DNA of 64,000 nt from Carex sylvatica. Its lineage: Eukaryota > Streptophyta > Magnoliopsida > Poales > Cyperaceae. Below, piece by piece: positions 1-13,019 of this stretch. The position numbers and the translations under genes were made by a program. Position 1 is the first letter of the stretch. Each line of letters starts with the position of its first letter. The stretch lies in contig CAXKVR010000398.1 of the NCBI GenBank assembly GCA_964058845.1, positions 1 to 64,000 on the forward strand. The letters run 5' to 3'. The notes beneath the pieces were generated by a model. It was not told the DNA's origin and searched no databases. It saw only the letters and a list, made by a program, of their open reading frames with translations.

Positions 1-3000
1 GCAGTATTAGGCTGGTAAATGCCATATTGTCTTGTCATATAGAGACAACACTAGAGTGCTCCAAACACCTTCACTTAGAGTGTTGTATTAGGGTTGTTAA
101 CGCGTTATTATCTTGCCAGCTGGAGACATTACTAGTGTGCTCCAAACACCTTCAATTGGAGTGTTTTATTAGGGTTGTATATTCCCTATTATCTTTCCTT
201 ATAGAGACACAACTATAGTACTCCAAACACCTTCAATTGGTGTGTTGTATTAGAGTTGTAAATTCCCTATTATCTTGCAATCTAGAGATGCAATTATAGT
301 ACTCCAAGCACCTTCAATTGGAGTGTTGTATTAGGGCTGTTAAAGCCCTATTATCTTGCTATATAGAGACACTGTTAGAGTGCTCCAAACAGCATCAATT
401 GGAGCATTGTATTAGGCTGGTAAATGCCATATTGTCTTGTCATATAGAGACAATACTAGAGTGCTCCAAACACCTTCAGTAAGAGTGTTGTATTAGGGTT
501 GTTAATGCGTTAGCATCTTACCAGCTGGAGACATTACGAGTGTGCTCCAAACACCTTCAATTGGTGTGTTTTATTAGGGTTGTATATGCCCAAAGATATT
601 GCAATCTGGAGACGCTACTTGAGTGCCCCAAACACCTTCAATTGGAGTGTTGTATTAGGGTTGTAAATGCCCTATTATTTTGCTATATAGAGACACTGTT
701 AGAGTGCTCCAAACAACATCAATTGGAGCGTTGTATTAGGCTGGTAAATGCCATATTGTCTTGTCATAGAGACAATACTAGAGTGCTCCAAACACCTTCA
801 GTTAGAGTGTTGTATTAGGGTTGTTAATGCGTTAGCATCTTACCAGCTGGAGACATTACGAGTGTGCTCCAAACACCTTCAATTGGAGTGTTTTATTAGG
901 GTTGTAGATGCCCAAATATATTGCAATCTGGAGACGCTACTTAAGTGCCCCAAACACCTTCAATTGGAGTGTTGTATTAGGGTTGTAAATGCCATATTAT
1001 TTTGCTATATAGAGACACTGTTAGAGTGCTCCAAACAGCATCAATTGGAGCGTTGTATTAGGCTGGTAAATGTCATATTGTCTTGTCATATAGAGCCAAT
1101 ACTAGAGTGCTGCAAACACCTTCAGTTAGAGTGTTGTATTAGGGTTGTTAATGCGTTATTATGTTACCAGCTGGAGACATTACTAGTGTGCTCCAAACAC
1201 CTTCAATTGGAGTGTTTTATTAGGGTTGTATATGCCCAATTATCTGGTCATATGGTTACACTACTAAAGTTCTCCAAACACCCTCAGTTGGGGGGTTGTA
1301 TTAGGGTTGCCAATGCCCTATAATCTTGCCATATGGATACAATACATGAGTGCTCCAAATACCTTCAATTTGAGTGTTGTATTAGGGTTGCAAATGCGTT
1401 ATTATCTTGCCATATGGAAACACTACTTGAGTGCTCCAAACACCTTCAATTTGAGTGTGGTATTAGGTTTGTAAATTCCCTATTATCTTGCCATATGCAC
1501 TACTTGAGTGGTCCAAACACCTTCAATTAGAGTGTTGTATTTGAGTTGTAAATGCCCTATTATCTTGTCATATGGTGACACTATTAGAGTGCTCCAAACA
1601 CCTTCAATTGGAGTGTTGTATTAGAGTTTTACATGTCCTATTATCTTGCTATATAGAGTAACTCCTAGAGTGGTCCAAACACCTTCAATTGGAGTGCTGT
1701 AATAGGGTTGTAAATGCCCTATTATCTTGTAATAGGGTTGTAAATGCCCTATTATCTAGAGTGCTCCAAACGCCTTCAATTGGATTGTTGCATTAGGGTT
1801 GCAAATTTCCTATTTTCTTGTCATATGGAGACGCTACTAGAGTGCTCCAAACACCTTCAATTGGATTGTTGTATTAGGGTTGCAAATGCCCTATTATTTT
1901 GCCATCTGGAGAAACTACTAGAGTGCTCCAAACAGTTTCAATTGGACTGTTGTTTTATAGTTGTAAATGTCCCATTATCATGATATATACAAACACTACC
2001 TGAGTGCTCCAAACACCTTCAATTGGAGTATTGTATTAGGGTTGTAAATGCCCTATTATCTTGCTATATGGAGACACTACAAGAGTGCTCCAAACACCAT
2101 CAATTGGAGTGTTGTATTAGGGTGGTAAATGTCATATTGTCTTGTTATATAGAGACAAATCTAGAGTGCTCCAAACACCTTCAATTAGAGTGTTTTATTA
2201 GGGTTGTTAATGCGTTATTATCTTGCCAACTGGAGACATTACTAGTGTGCTTCAAACACCTTCAATTGGATTGTTGTATTAGGATTTTAAATGTCCAATT
2301 ATATTGCAATCTGGAGACGCTAATTGAGAGCTCCAAACACCTTCAATTGGAATGTTGTATTAGGGTTGTAGATGCCCTATTATCTTGCTATATGCAGACA
2401 CTACTAGAGTGCTCCAAACACCATCAATTGGAGAGTTGTATTTGGGTGGTAAATGTCATATTGTCTTCTTATATTGAGTCAATACTAGAGTGCTCCAAAC
2501 ACCTTCAGTTAGAGTGTTGTATTAGGGTTGTTAATGCGTTATTATCTTGCCAGTTGGAGACATTACTAGTGTGCTCCAAACACCTTCAATTGGAGTGTTT
2601 TATTAGGGTTGTATATGCCCTATTGTCTGGCCATATGGTGACACTACTAAAGTGCTCCAAACACCTTCAATTGGAGTGTTGTATTAGGATTGCAAATGTC
2701 CAATTATCTTGCAATATGGAGATACTACTAGACTGCTCCAAACACCTTCAATTTGGATTGTTGTATTTGGGTTGTAAATGCCCAATTATATTGCAATCTG
2801 GAGACGCTACTTCAGTGTTCCAAACACCATCAATTGGAGTGTTGTATTAGGGTTGTGAATGCCATATTATCTTGCCATATGGAGACACTACTTGAGTGCT
2901 CAAAACACCTTCAATTAGAGTGTTGTATTTGAGGTGTAAATGCTCTATTATCTTGCAATCTAGTGATGCAACTAGACTGCTACAAACACCTTCAATTGGA

Positions 3001-6000
3001 TTGTTGTATTAGGGTTTTAAATGCCCAATTATATTGCAATCTGGAGACGCTAATTGAGAGCTCCAAACACGTTCAATTGGAGTGTTGTATTAGGGATGTA
3101 AATGACCAATTATCTTGCTATACGGAGACACTACTAGAGTGCTCCAAACACCATCAATTGTTGTGTTGTATTAGGGTGGTAAATGTCATATTGTCTTGTT
3201 ATATAGAGACAATACTAGAGTGCTCCAAACACCTTCAGTTAGAGTGTTGTATTAGGGTTGTTAATGCGTTATTATCTTGCCAGCTAGAGGTATTACTAGT
3301 GTGCTCCAAACACCTTCAATTGGATTGTTGTATTAGGATTTTAAATGCTCAGTTATATTGCAATCTAAAGACGCTAATTGGGAGATCTAAACACCTTCAA
3401 TTGGAATGTTGTATTAGGGTTGTAAATGCCCTATTATCTTGCTATATGGAGACACTACTGGAGTGCTCCAAACACCATCAATTGGAGTGTTGTATTAGGG
3501 TGGTAAATGTCATATTGTCTTCTTATATAGAGACAATACTAGATTGCTCCTAACACCTTTAGTTACAGTGTTGTATTAGGGTTGTTAATGCGTTATTATC
3601 TTGCCAGCTGGAGACATTACTAGTGTGCTCCAAACACCTTCAATTGGAGTGTTTTATTAGGGTTGTATATGCCCAATTATCTGGTCATATGGTTACACTA
3701 CTAAAGTTCTCCAAACACCCTCAGTTGGGGGGTTGTATTAGGGTTGCCAATGCCCTATAATCTTGCCATATGGATACAATACATGAGTGCTCCAAATACC
3801 TTCAATTTGAGTGTTGTATTAGGGTTGCAAATGCGTTATTATCTTGCCATATGGAAACACTACTTGAGTGCTCCAAACACCTTCAATTGGAGTGTGGTAT
3901 TAGGTTTGTAAATTCCCTATTATCTTGCCATATGCACTACTTGAGTGGTCCAAACACCTTCAGTTAGAGTGTTGTATTAGGGTTGTAAATGCCCTATTAT
4001 CTTGCTATATGGAGACACTACTGGAGTGCTCCAACACCATCAATTGGAGTGTTGTATTAGGGTGGTAAATGTCATATTGTCTTCTTATATAGAGACAATA
4101 CTAGAGTGCTCCTAACACCTTTAGTTACAGTGTTGTATTAGGGTTGTTAATGCGTTATTATGTTGCCAGCTGGAGACATTACTAGTGTGCTCCAAACACC
4201 TTCAATTGTAGTGTTTTATTAGGGTTGTATATGCCCTATTATCTGGCCATATGGTGACACTACTAAAGTTCTCCAAACACCCTATGTTGTATGGTTGTAT
4301 TAGGGTTGCCAATGCCCTATTATCTTACCATATGGATACACTACTTGAGTGCTCCAAATACCTTCAATTTGAGTGTTGTATTAGGGCAAATGCCGTATTA
4401 TCTTGCCATATGGAGACACTACTTGAGTGCTCCAAACACCTTCAATTGGAGTGTGGTATTAGGTTTGTAAATGCCCTATTATCTTGTCATATGCACTACT
4501 TGAGTGCTCCAAACACCTTCAATTAGGGTGTTGTATTTGAGTTGTAAATGCCCTATTATCTTGCAATCTAGTGATGCAACTAGACTGCTACAAACACCTT
4601 CAATTGGATTGTTGTATTAGGGTTTTAAATGCCCAATAGTATTGCAATCTGGAGACGCTAATTGAGAGCTTCAAACACCTTCAATTGGAGTGTTGTATTA
4701 GGGATGTAAATGACCTATTATCTTGCTATATGGAGACACTACTAGAGTGCTCCAAACACCATCAATTGTTGTGTTGTATTAGGGTGGTAAATGTCATATT
4801 GTCTTGTTATATAGAGACAATACTAGAGTGCTCCAAACACCTTCAGTTAGAGTGTTATATTAGGGTTGTTAATGCGTTATTATCTTGCCAGCTGGAGACA
4901 TTACTAATGTGCTCCAAACACCTTCAATTGAAGTGTTTTATTAGGGTTGTACATGCCCTATTATCTTTTCCTGTAGAGACACAAACTAGGGTGCTCCAAA
5001 CACCTTCAATTGGAGTGATGTATTAGGGTGTATTAGGGTTGCAAATGCCTTTTTATCTTGCCATATGGAGACACTACTTGAGTGCTCCAAACACCTTCGA
5101 TTGTAGTGTGTTATTAGGTTTGTAAATGCCCTATTATCTTTCAATATGGAGACACTACTAGAGTGCTCCAATCACTTTCAAATGGAGTGTTGTATTAGGG
5201 TTGCAAATGCCATATTATCTTGCCATATGGAGACACTACTTGAGTGCTCCAAACACCTTGAATTGTTGTGTTGTACTAGGGTTGTAAATGCCCTATTATC
5301 ATGTCATCTGAAGAAGCAACTAGAGTGCTCCAAACACCTTCAATTGGAGTGTTGTATTAAGGTTGTCAATGCCTTATTATCTTGCCATCTAGAGACGCAA
5401 CAATAGTACTCAAAACACCTTCAACTGGACTGTTGTAGTAGAGTTCTAAATGCCCTATTATCTTGTCATATGGTGACACTATTATAGTGCTCCAAACACC
5501 TTCAATTGGAATGTTGTATTAGAGTTTTAAATGTCCTATTATCTTGCTATATAGAGTCACTCCTAGAGTGGTCCAAAGACCTTCAATTGGAGTGCTGTAA
5601 TAGGGTCGTAAATGTCCTATTATCTTGTCATATGGAGACATTACTAGAGTGCTTCAATTGGATTGTTGCATTAGGGTTGCAAATGTCCTATTTTCTTGCC
5701 ATATGGAGACGCTACTAGAGTGCTACAAACACCTTCAATTGGATTGTTGTATTAGGGTTGCAAATGCCCTATTATTTTGCCATCTGGAGACACTACTAGA
5801 GTGCTCGAAACAGTTTCAATTGGAGTGTTGTTTTATAGTTGTAAATGCCCCATTATCATGATATATACAGACACTACTAGAGTGCTCCAAACACCTTCAA
5901 TTGGAGTATTGTATTAGGGTTGTAAATGCCCTATTATCTTTCTATATGGAGACACTACAAGAGTGCTCCAAACACCATCAATTGGAGTGTTGTATTAGGG

Positions 6001-8640
6001 TGGTAAATGCCCGATTGTCTTGCCATATAGAGACACTACTAGAGAGCTCCAAACACCTTCAATTGGAGTGTTGTATTAGGGTTGCAAATGCCATATTATC
6101 TTGCAATATGGAGACACTACTAGAGTGCTCCAAACACCTTCAATTGGATTTTTGTATTTGGGTTGTAAATGCCCAATTATCTTGCTAGATAGAGTCACTC
6201 CTAGAGTGCTGCAAACATCTTCAATTGAAGTGCTGTAATAGGGTTATAAATGCCCTATTATCTTGTCATATGGAGACATTACTAGAGTGCTCCAAACGCC
6301 TTCAATTGGATTGTTATATTAGAGTTGCAAATATCCTATTTTCTTGCCATATGGAGACGTTACTAGAGTGCTCCAAACACCTTCAATAGGATTGTTGTAT
6401 TAGGGTTGCAAATGCCCTATTATTTTGCCATCTGGAGACACTACTAGAGTGCTCGAAACACTTTCAATTGGAGTTTTGTTTTATAGTTGTAAATGCCCCA
6501 TTATCATGATATATACAAACACTACTAGAGTTCTACAAACACCTTCAATTGGAGTATTGTACTAGGGTTGTAAATGCCCTATTATCTTGTCATTTAGAGA
6601 CAATACTATATATCTCCAAACACCATCAATTGGAATGTTGTATTAGGGTTGCAAATGCCCTATTGTCTTGCCATATGGAGACACTACTTGAGTGTTCCAA
6701 ACACCTTCAGTTGGAGTGTGGTATTAGGTTTGTAAATGCCCTATTATCTTGCCATATGCACTACTTAAGTGCTCCAAACACAATTAGAGTGTTGTATTTG
6801 AGTTGTAAATGCCCTATTATCTTGCAATCTAGAGACGCAACTAGAGTGCTCCAAACACCTTTAATTGGATTGTTGTATTAGGGTTTTAAATGCCCAATTA
6901 AATTGCAATCTGGAGACGCTAATTGAGAGCTCCAAACACCTTCAATTGGAGTGTTGTATTAGGGTTGTAAATGCCCTATTATCTTGCTATATGGAGACAC
7001 TACTAGAGTGCTCCAAACACCATCAATTGGAGTGTTGTATTAGAGTGGTAAATGTCATATTGTCTTGTTATATAGAGATAATACTAGAGTGCTCCAAACA
7101 CCTTTAGTTAGAGTGTTGTATTAGGGTTGTTAATGCGTTATTATCTTGCCAGCTGGAGACACCACTAGAGTGCTCCAAACACTTTCAATTGGAGTGATGT
7201 ATTAGAGTTGCAGATGCCTTATTATCTTGTCCTATGGAGACACTACTAGAGTGCTCCAATCACTTTCAATTGGTGTGATGTATTAGGGTTGCAAATGCCA
7301 TATTATCTTGCCATATGGAAACACTACTTGAGTGCTCCAAACACCTTGTATTGGTTTGTTGTACTAGGGTTGTAAATGCCCTATTATCATGTCATCTGGA
7401 GACGCAACTAGAGCGCTCCAAACACCTTCAATTGGAGTGTTGTTTTAGAGTTGTAAATGTTCTATTATCTTGCTATATAGAGTCACTCCTAGAGTGCTCC
7501 AAACACCTTCAATTGGAGTGCTGTAGTAGGGTTGTAAATGCCCTATTATCTTGTCATATAGAGACATTACTAGAGAGGTCCAAACGCCTTCAATTGGATT
7601 GTTCTATGAGGGTTGTAAATGTGCTATTATCTTGCTATATAGTCACTACTATTGTGCTCCAAACACATTCAATTGGAGTGTTGTGTTAGGGTTGTAAATG
7701 CCCTATTATATTGCCATCTGGACACGCTACTAGAGTGCTCCTAACACCTTCAATTCTACTGTTTTTTAGGATTCTAATGCCCTCATACCTTGCCATATAT
7801 AGACACGACTAGAGTGCAACAAACACCTTCAATTGGAGTGTTGTATTTGGGTTGTATATGCCGTATTATCTTGCCTTATAGAGACACAACTAGAGTGCTT
7901 CAAACACCTTCAATTGGAGTGTTGTATTAGGGTTGTAAATTTCCTATTATCTTGTCATTTAGAGACAATACTATATTTCTCCAAACACCATCAACTGGAG
8001 TGTTCTGTTAGGGTGGTAAATGCCCTATTGTCATGCCATATATAGACACTACTAGAGTGCTCCATACACCTTCAGTTAGAGTGTTGTTTTAGGAGTGCTC
8101 TAAAAACACTACTCCATACACCTTCATTTGGAGTTTGATATTTGGGTTGTGAATGCCATATTATCTTGCCATATGGAGACACAACTATAGTACTCCAAAC
8201 ACCTTCAGTTAGAGTGTTGTATTAGGGTTGTAAATGCTTTATTATCTTTCCATATAGTGTCACTACTAGAGAACTCCAACCATCTTCAATTTGAGTGTTG
8301 TTTTAGGATTTTAATGCCAACATATCTTGCCATATAGAGACACGACTAGAGTACTCCAAACACCTTCAATTGGAGTGTTGTATTAGGGTTGTATATGCCC
8401 TATTGTCTTTCCTTATAGAGACACAACTAGAGTGCTCCAAACACCTTCAATTGCAGTGTTGTATTAGAGTGGTAAATATCATATTGTCTTGTTATATAGA
8501 GATAATACTAGAGTGCTCCAAACAACTTCAGTTAGAGTGTTGTATTAGGATTGTTAATGCGTTATTATCTTGCCAGCTAGAGACATTACTAGTGTGCTCC
8601 AAACACCTTCAATTGGAGTGTTTTATTAGGGTTGTATATG
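1..8640. repeat. 81-bp tandem satellite array, block 1 (about 106 units)
   Basis: The whole stretch is head-to-tail copies of an 81-bp unit recognisable by GTGCTCCAAACACCTTCA, TTGTATTAGGGTTGTAAATG and CTATTATCTTGCCATATGG. One forward frame of the unit lacks stops, and 81 = 27 x 3, so ORFs with a 27-residue period (core SKHLQLECCIRVVNALLSCH) run through many units. These ORFs start and stop in all three frames and break at every indel, so I do not treat them as genes. Each unit has a possible hairpin: CTCCAA pairs with TTGGAG across about 10 nt. Units fall into variants; one containing TTAATGCGTTATTATCTTGC recurs near 100, 505, 825, 1148, 2210, 2530, 3260, 3585, 4150, 4870, 7130 and 8550, often about 324 bp (four units) apart. 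The array runs off the left edge. Confidence 0.97.
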
Positions 8641-9440
8641 CATGTGAGGAAATTAGAAAATAAAGAATTTAAGATAACCAACATTTGTAGAAAGTATTCA
8701 AGTGAGATAGAAATGTTGAAAAGTATAATACGACAATTGGAGACTGAAAACAAGGCATTGAGACCACCTAATGAACATAGTAGTGGCGTTAGGATAGATT
8801 CGATAAAAATTGCATATGAGTAAATTGGGAGCTCAATTAATTCTTCCGGTGCCAAGAAGGGTAACACCTCATTTGACATCACTCACAAGAAATGCCTTGA
8901 CATTAAAGGGGAACAAACTCTAAACTTGGATAACTTGACACCTCAATTAAACACACATAGAAATAAATTTAAGAACAAGAGACACACATCTATCACACAC
9001 ACATCTCAAAAAACAAACAATGTTAGTCAAGGAATATTAGGTAGATATCCTGATAATAAGATTTATTCAATTAACAAGATCCAAATAAATGGATCACATA
9101 GAGGTGCTCCTCAACATCGTATTAAAAACACACTACAAGTGAAAGAAAAGTTCAAAAGTGTAAATTATAAGATTCTAAAAAATAAACTTCATTCAAAAGC
9201 AACTAGGAATGTCAATAGGTTTTCATCCCTATACAATGCTCAAGAATCAAATAGGTCGAACTCTAGCAAGTCATCTCACGAATTAAACTTCACCAAAATT
9301 TCTTCGACTAGACCTATAAATAAAATAAAGTCAATATCATGTATTATTGTCAACCAGGACATACTTTAGCTGAATGTTGGTTTAGGAGAAAGAATAACAT
9401 GTCGAATGTTGTTTGGATGCCTAAGTCAAGAATTAACTAG
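8641..9440 (+). pseudogene. decayed copia-like gag fragment with zinc-knuckle remnant
   Basis: Directly after the last satellite unit, frame 1 encodes a lysine/asparagine-rich polypeptide with a short predicted coiled coil (EIEMLKSIIRQLETENKAL). A TAA at 8821-8823 interrupts it, and it then continues in the same frame to 9369. At about 9336 a one-base shift moves to a frame reading YYCQPGHTLAECWFRRKNN then VVWMPKS, which looks like the end of a CCHC zinc knuckle followed by the tryptophan-containing segment found after the knuckle in plant copia Gag. The first knuckle cysteine is lost at the shift. No start codon context, 5' LTR or primer binding site is present on the left, so this is the 3' part of a gag. 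It may belong to the element whose 3' LTR lies at 15341-16451, but that link is inference. Confidence 0.6.
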
Positions 9441-9755
9441 AACTTGTATAAACATCTCCCTAAAAATACCTGAATAAGTGAAATGATTGAGGAGGAGATG
9501 AATTTAACATGTGTACTCGTACCTTTTGACTAGTATACATAAAACATATTATAATACACTTATATCTTTCATCTTCTATATATTTAAATACATTTTCTAA
9601 TAGTTAATGAGTAAGTAAATAAAACATCAGTTATTAATTGGTCAAGGTTTCTTCTCATTGTGGCTTAAAAAATGTCTAGATAGAGTAAATTAAATTGGTA
9701 GAAGCAACCACTAAATTATACATGCAAAAATAATTAAAATAAGCTATATTTAATT
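9441..9755. other. AT-rich spacer, no gene seen
   Basis: AT-rich sequence after the gag remnant. I see no coding potential, repeat unit or clear element end. Confidence 0.5.
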
Positions 9756-10392
9756 CTATCATGATCACGGTGGCTAAAGCATTACCACGGTTCATATGAA
9801 ACATAATTACAGAATAAAATTTCAAAATTCCTCATTTACCGTGATAACGGTGTTTGTACCGTGATAACAGTAAAAATAATATCACAATGCTAAAATTATC
9901 AATTAGTGTCATGACCACGCTTCATCAGACAGAGACTTAGCGTTATGGTACCGTGACCACGGTAGGCAACCGTTAAAGGCAAAAAATCTCGCATTAAATG
10001 CATTTAATGCACATGCGTTATAGCATCTCAAGGGACCGTGACAACGGTCCTTGGACCATGATAACGGTCGAGTGGACAGACGCGATTTAAACATCTTCCT
10101 TCTTTCTTTTCCTTCTTCTTCTTAAACCTAGCCTCCTCTCTTCCATTTCCGCCTCTCTTCTCCTCCACTCCACCGTTTGGCCTATTCCGACCACCAAATC
10201 GACCGAGGAGACGTCCATTCTCTTTTCCTTCTTCTCAACTCATTTTCACTCTCCATTTGCAAAATTCGGCTACCATTTTCTCTCTCCACTGAAACCCTAG
10301 TTTTTGAAGATATCAAATTCCAGCGATCCAACTGCATTGCTCTACTCTTCTCTTCACGAGTTAGGTAAATTCTTCATCAATTTTCTGAGAAA
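9756..10392 (+). promoter_or_regulatory. cluster of ACCGT-N4-ACGGT inverted words plus pyrimidine-rich leader
   Basis: At least four near-perfect inverted words of the form ACCGTGATAACGGT lie at about 9838-9851, 9857-9871, 9950-9963 and 10034-10050. Weaker forms (ATCACGGT, ACCACGGT, ACCATGATAACGGT) lie between and around them. The cluster is followed by a TTTAAA-type AT box near 10086 and then about 300 bp of CT-rich sequence resembling a plant 5' leader, which ends at the ATG of the degenerate ORF at 10393. The layout suggests a transposable-element promoter with its upstream control region. The same word type recurs in the copia LTR at 15711-15830. Function is inferred from position only. 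Confidence 0.5.
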
Positions 10393-11218
10393 ATGCCACC
10401 AAGAAATCGCAACCCCAAACGGGTTCGTGAACAGTCACCCGTAGTCAAAAACTAGGACATAATCAGTGTGATAACTAGTACCTGTTTAGAAATGTGGAAT
10501 CCTTCATGAAATTTGTTGGTGGTATTGGGGAACGAAACTGGCCAATTGTTATTATTTCATTAAGTCTCAAAGTTTTACTGACCCCAAAGATGAAAGGATT
10601 GACCAGTATGTAGATCATTGGCGTTGGAGACCACTAATTGAGTGTAATACCCGGTACACTGAGATGTTAATCAGGCTTTTCTATGCCAACTTTGAACTAA
10701 TCGAGGAGCCTTTTATCTGCACCACGTACATATGTGGTAAAATGATTCACTTGTCCCTCGAAAACCTGGGTATCTGGTTATACCTTCAAAACTCCAGTAC
10801 CGAAGTTTATGTTCACAAGAAATGGCCAGTACAACCTCCATCCATTGGAACTGAGATTGACTACCGAAGGTGGTTCAACCGATATCAACCACTCGGAAGT
10901 CTGTATGTTACCTACTTTCCTTCAATTCACCGCTTGGCTCACATGTTTATAAATAACATGCTCACCCTGAAAGCTAGAATCAAAACCAATTTAGTGTACG
11001 GCAGTTTGTTCTACCTCTGTCACCTCATTTGTCTTGATGAACTGGAACCCAACATTCCCTACATCCTTATCCGACACATGAAAACCTCCTTTATGAGTAG
11101 TCAGCACAAACTTCTGTATGCTCATGTGATTCACATGATCTTGAAACTCAATGACATACCCATACTGGGAGATCTTGAAATGCACTCTCCCACGAATCTG
11201 TGTGAAGAGTTGACTAGT

Positions 11219-13019
11219 TGATACGTGTGAAGGGTACGCTAAAAAGTTTCAGTACAATAAGATATACCTTTTAAACCTTAAACACTTTTGAGTCAAATTG
11301 CAAGTGCACAATTCTATCAAAGTAGTATTTTAGGTATCGATCCACAGGGAGTATGGAAAATTCTTAGTTTTAAACTCTAAACAATTAATTTCAGAAAATA
11401 ATAAAGAAGTAAAGTGCAATAAAGAAGAATAAGGGGGGGGTTTGTTTAAGTAATCCTAAAGGTTGGGTTCAATACCCGAGAATAAGGAATAGTAAACAAT
11501 AGATGTAAATAAAATGAAAGAAAGAAATATTGGTTTGCTTTCAAGTTGAGAAGATCTAGGGGTCTTTGGTCTACAATCCCTTGCTAATTCTATCTATTCG
11601 GTATTTGCTTGAATTCATGTATGATTTGACGAGGTTTCTAACCTAATATGTTATTAAGGGTCACTTTCGTGAATTAATAACGTGCCTAGGTAATTCGGAC
11701 TTCACGATTAGGTCCTTCACCCTAGCTACCTAGACCATAAGCTCTTGTTAGTCTCTCCTCTCCTCGAGTATTGGTACTTCTCAATAAAGTCCATGATACC
11801 AATATCTGACTTGATTTGAGATGTCCTAATTAGGGTTTAACTTCACGGTTAGGTCCTTCACCAAGTCCCTAATCTTAATTTATGTAGTTCCGGCTTAGAT
11901 TAAATTGGTTAGAATCTTAATCAAAACCTAGGATATTTTGCATTCATAATTTGGTACTATCCTATTGATCACAGTCAATTTTAGTTCTTTTGAAACTAAA
12001 ACGGGATACTACAATTCAAGTACTAACTATGTAATTAACACAAATTATTAAATCACAGAAATTAACAATCAAATCCCATAAAACAATCATAATAAAAGCA
12101 AATAACCAAATAAAATAGAATTAAACAAGTTCATGCATGATGACCTAAACCCCTAGAGAGAGAACTACTCCCTCTTGGAGAGATCCATTACAAAAATTGG
12201 CAAAGTAAGAAGAAATGAAATAAAAAAAGCAATTACACCCTTTGACAAATCAAAGACCTCTATTTTGCCGAATCTTGCTTAGGAAACCCTTCTTCTCCTT
12301 GCTTGAAAGCTTTCCTTACTCCAGAATTTATCGCTAAGTGTATGTGTAAAGAGAGGGAATGATGGTGTGTTGGTTCATGATCTTGAATGGGGAAGAACTC
12401 TCTCTTTTATAGCCAAGGAATATGCCCGATTTAGAAGCTAGAAGGTGGGGTTAGTGGGTGCTCTGTTTACATTGCTTCCCCGGCAAGCATGTGTATTTCT
12501 GGCAGTAAAAACGCATCCATAAAGCGCCAAAAATAGAAAAACTGTCAAACTGGGCAGTTATTGGCTTTCTGTGGGTCCAGTGCGGATGGATGACCCGCAC
12601 TGCGGGTGGCTTCACCCGCACTGGTACAAGTTTCCTTATTTAACTTCTGCGAATTTCTCTGGGTGCGGGTTCCACTGCGGATGGATGACCCGCACTGCGG
12701 ATGGGTTCTGTGCATTTCTGAAATCGACTAAGTATTGAGTGCGGCTGGCCTCATCCGCACTGGCCTCAGTGCGTCCGCACTAGGCTCGGACTTTTCCTCT
12801 GCGCAGTGAGTGCGGCTAGGTTGATCCGCAATGCGGGTGGCTGATCCGCACTGGGGGGTATTTTTGCTATTTTGCATCATTTCCTGCATTGAAAAGCCAA
12901 ATAACCGCAGTAATTTGATTCTAGGTGTATTTTAATCACTTTATATTATAAATACAAGATAATTGGTGTTATTTCATGATAAAATCTAGATCAAATGTGT
13001 ATATAATTTATGCTTATCA
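11219..13019 (-). mobile_element. solo LTR A (1801 bp) with CTAGT target-site duplication
   Basis: The element begins TGATACGTG and ends GCTTATCA, giving the TG...CA ends of an LTR, and is flanked by the direct repeat CTAGT at 11214-11218 and 13020-13024. No internal retrotransposon region is attached, so it is a solo LTR. It shares the segment GGTATCGATCCACAGGGA (11334-11351) and the surrounding AAGTTTCAGTA and GCAAGTG motifs with solo LTR B at 54408-55868, so the two belong to related families. On the minus strand CTATAAAAG (12412-12404) is a good TATA box, so I infer transcription leftwards. The inverted-word cluster 12577-12860 would then lie upstream of it. Confidence 0.85.
12404..12860 (-). 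promoter_or_regulatory. TATA box and TGCGGAT/ATCCGCA word cluster in solo LTR A
   Basis: Between 12577 and 12860 the words GTGCGGAT, GCGGGTG and their complements ATCCGCAC and ACCCGCAC recur about ten times in alternating orientation. They are spaced so that pairs form short palindromes such as CCCGCACTGCGGGT. About 165 bp further along the minus strand is CTATAAAAG (12412-12404). Two stretches (roughly 51 and 70 bp, each with only a few mismatches by eye) are shared with the word cluster in the LTRs of the gypsy element at 26290-35494, although the rest of the two LTRs looks unrelated. Confidence 0.6.

Noticed and set aside
4986..5171. Minus-strand ORF within the satellite
   Set aside because: Shadow of the same repeat unit.
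1..8640. CRISPR-like regular repeats
   Set aside because: Direct head-to-tail satellite without unique spacers, in a eukaryotic nuclear context.
27..8663. Many ORFs of 60-275 codons with a 27-residue repeat
   Set aside because: They result from an 81-bp satellite with one stop-free frame. They occur in all three frames, start inside units and break at every indel. No conserved start or promoter.
10177..10368. 63-codon ORF in the leader before the transposon-protein pseudogene
   Set aside because: Pyrimidine-rich leader sequence giving Ser/Leu/Phe-rich translation. No domain.
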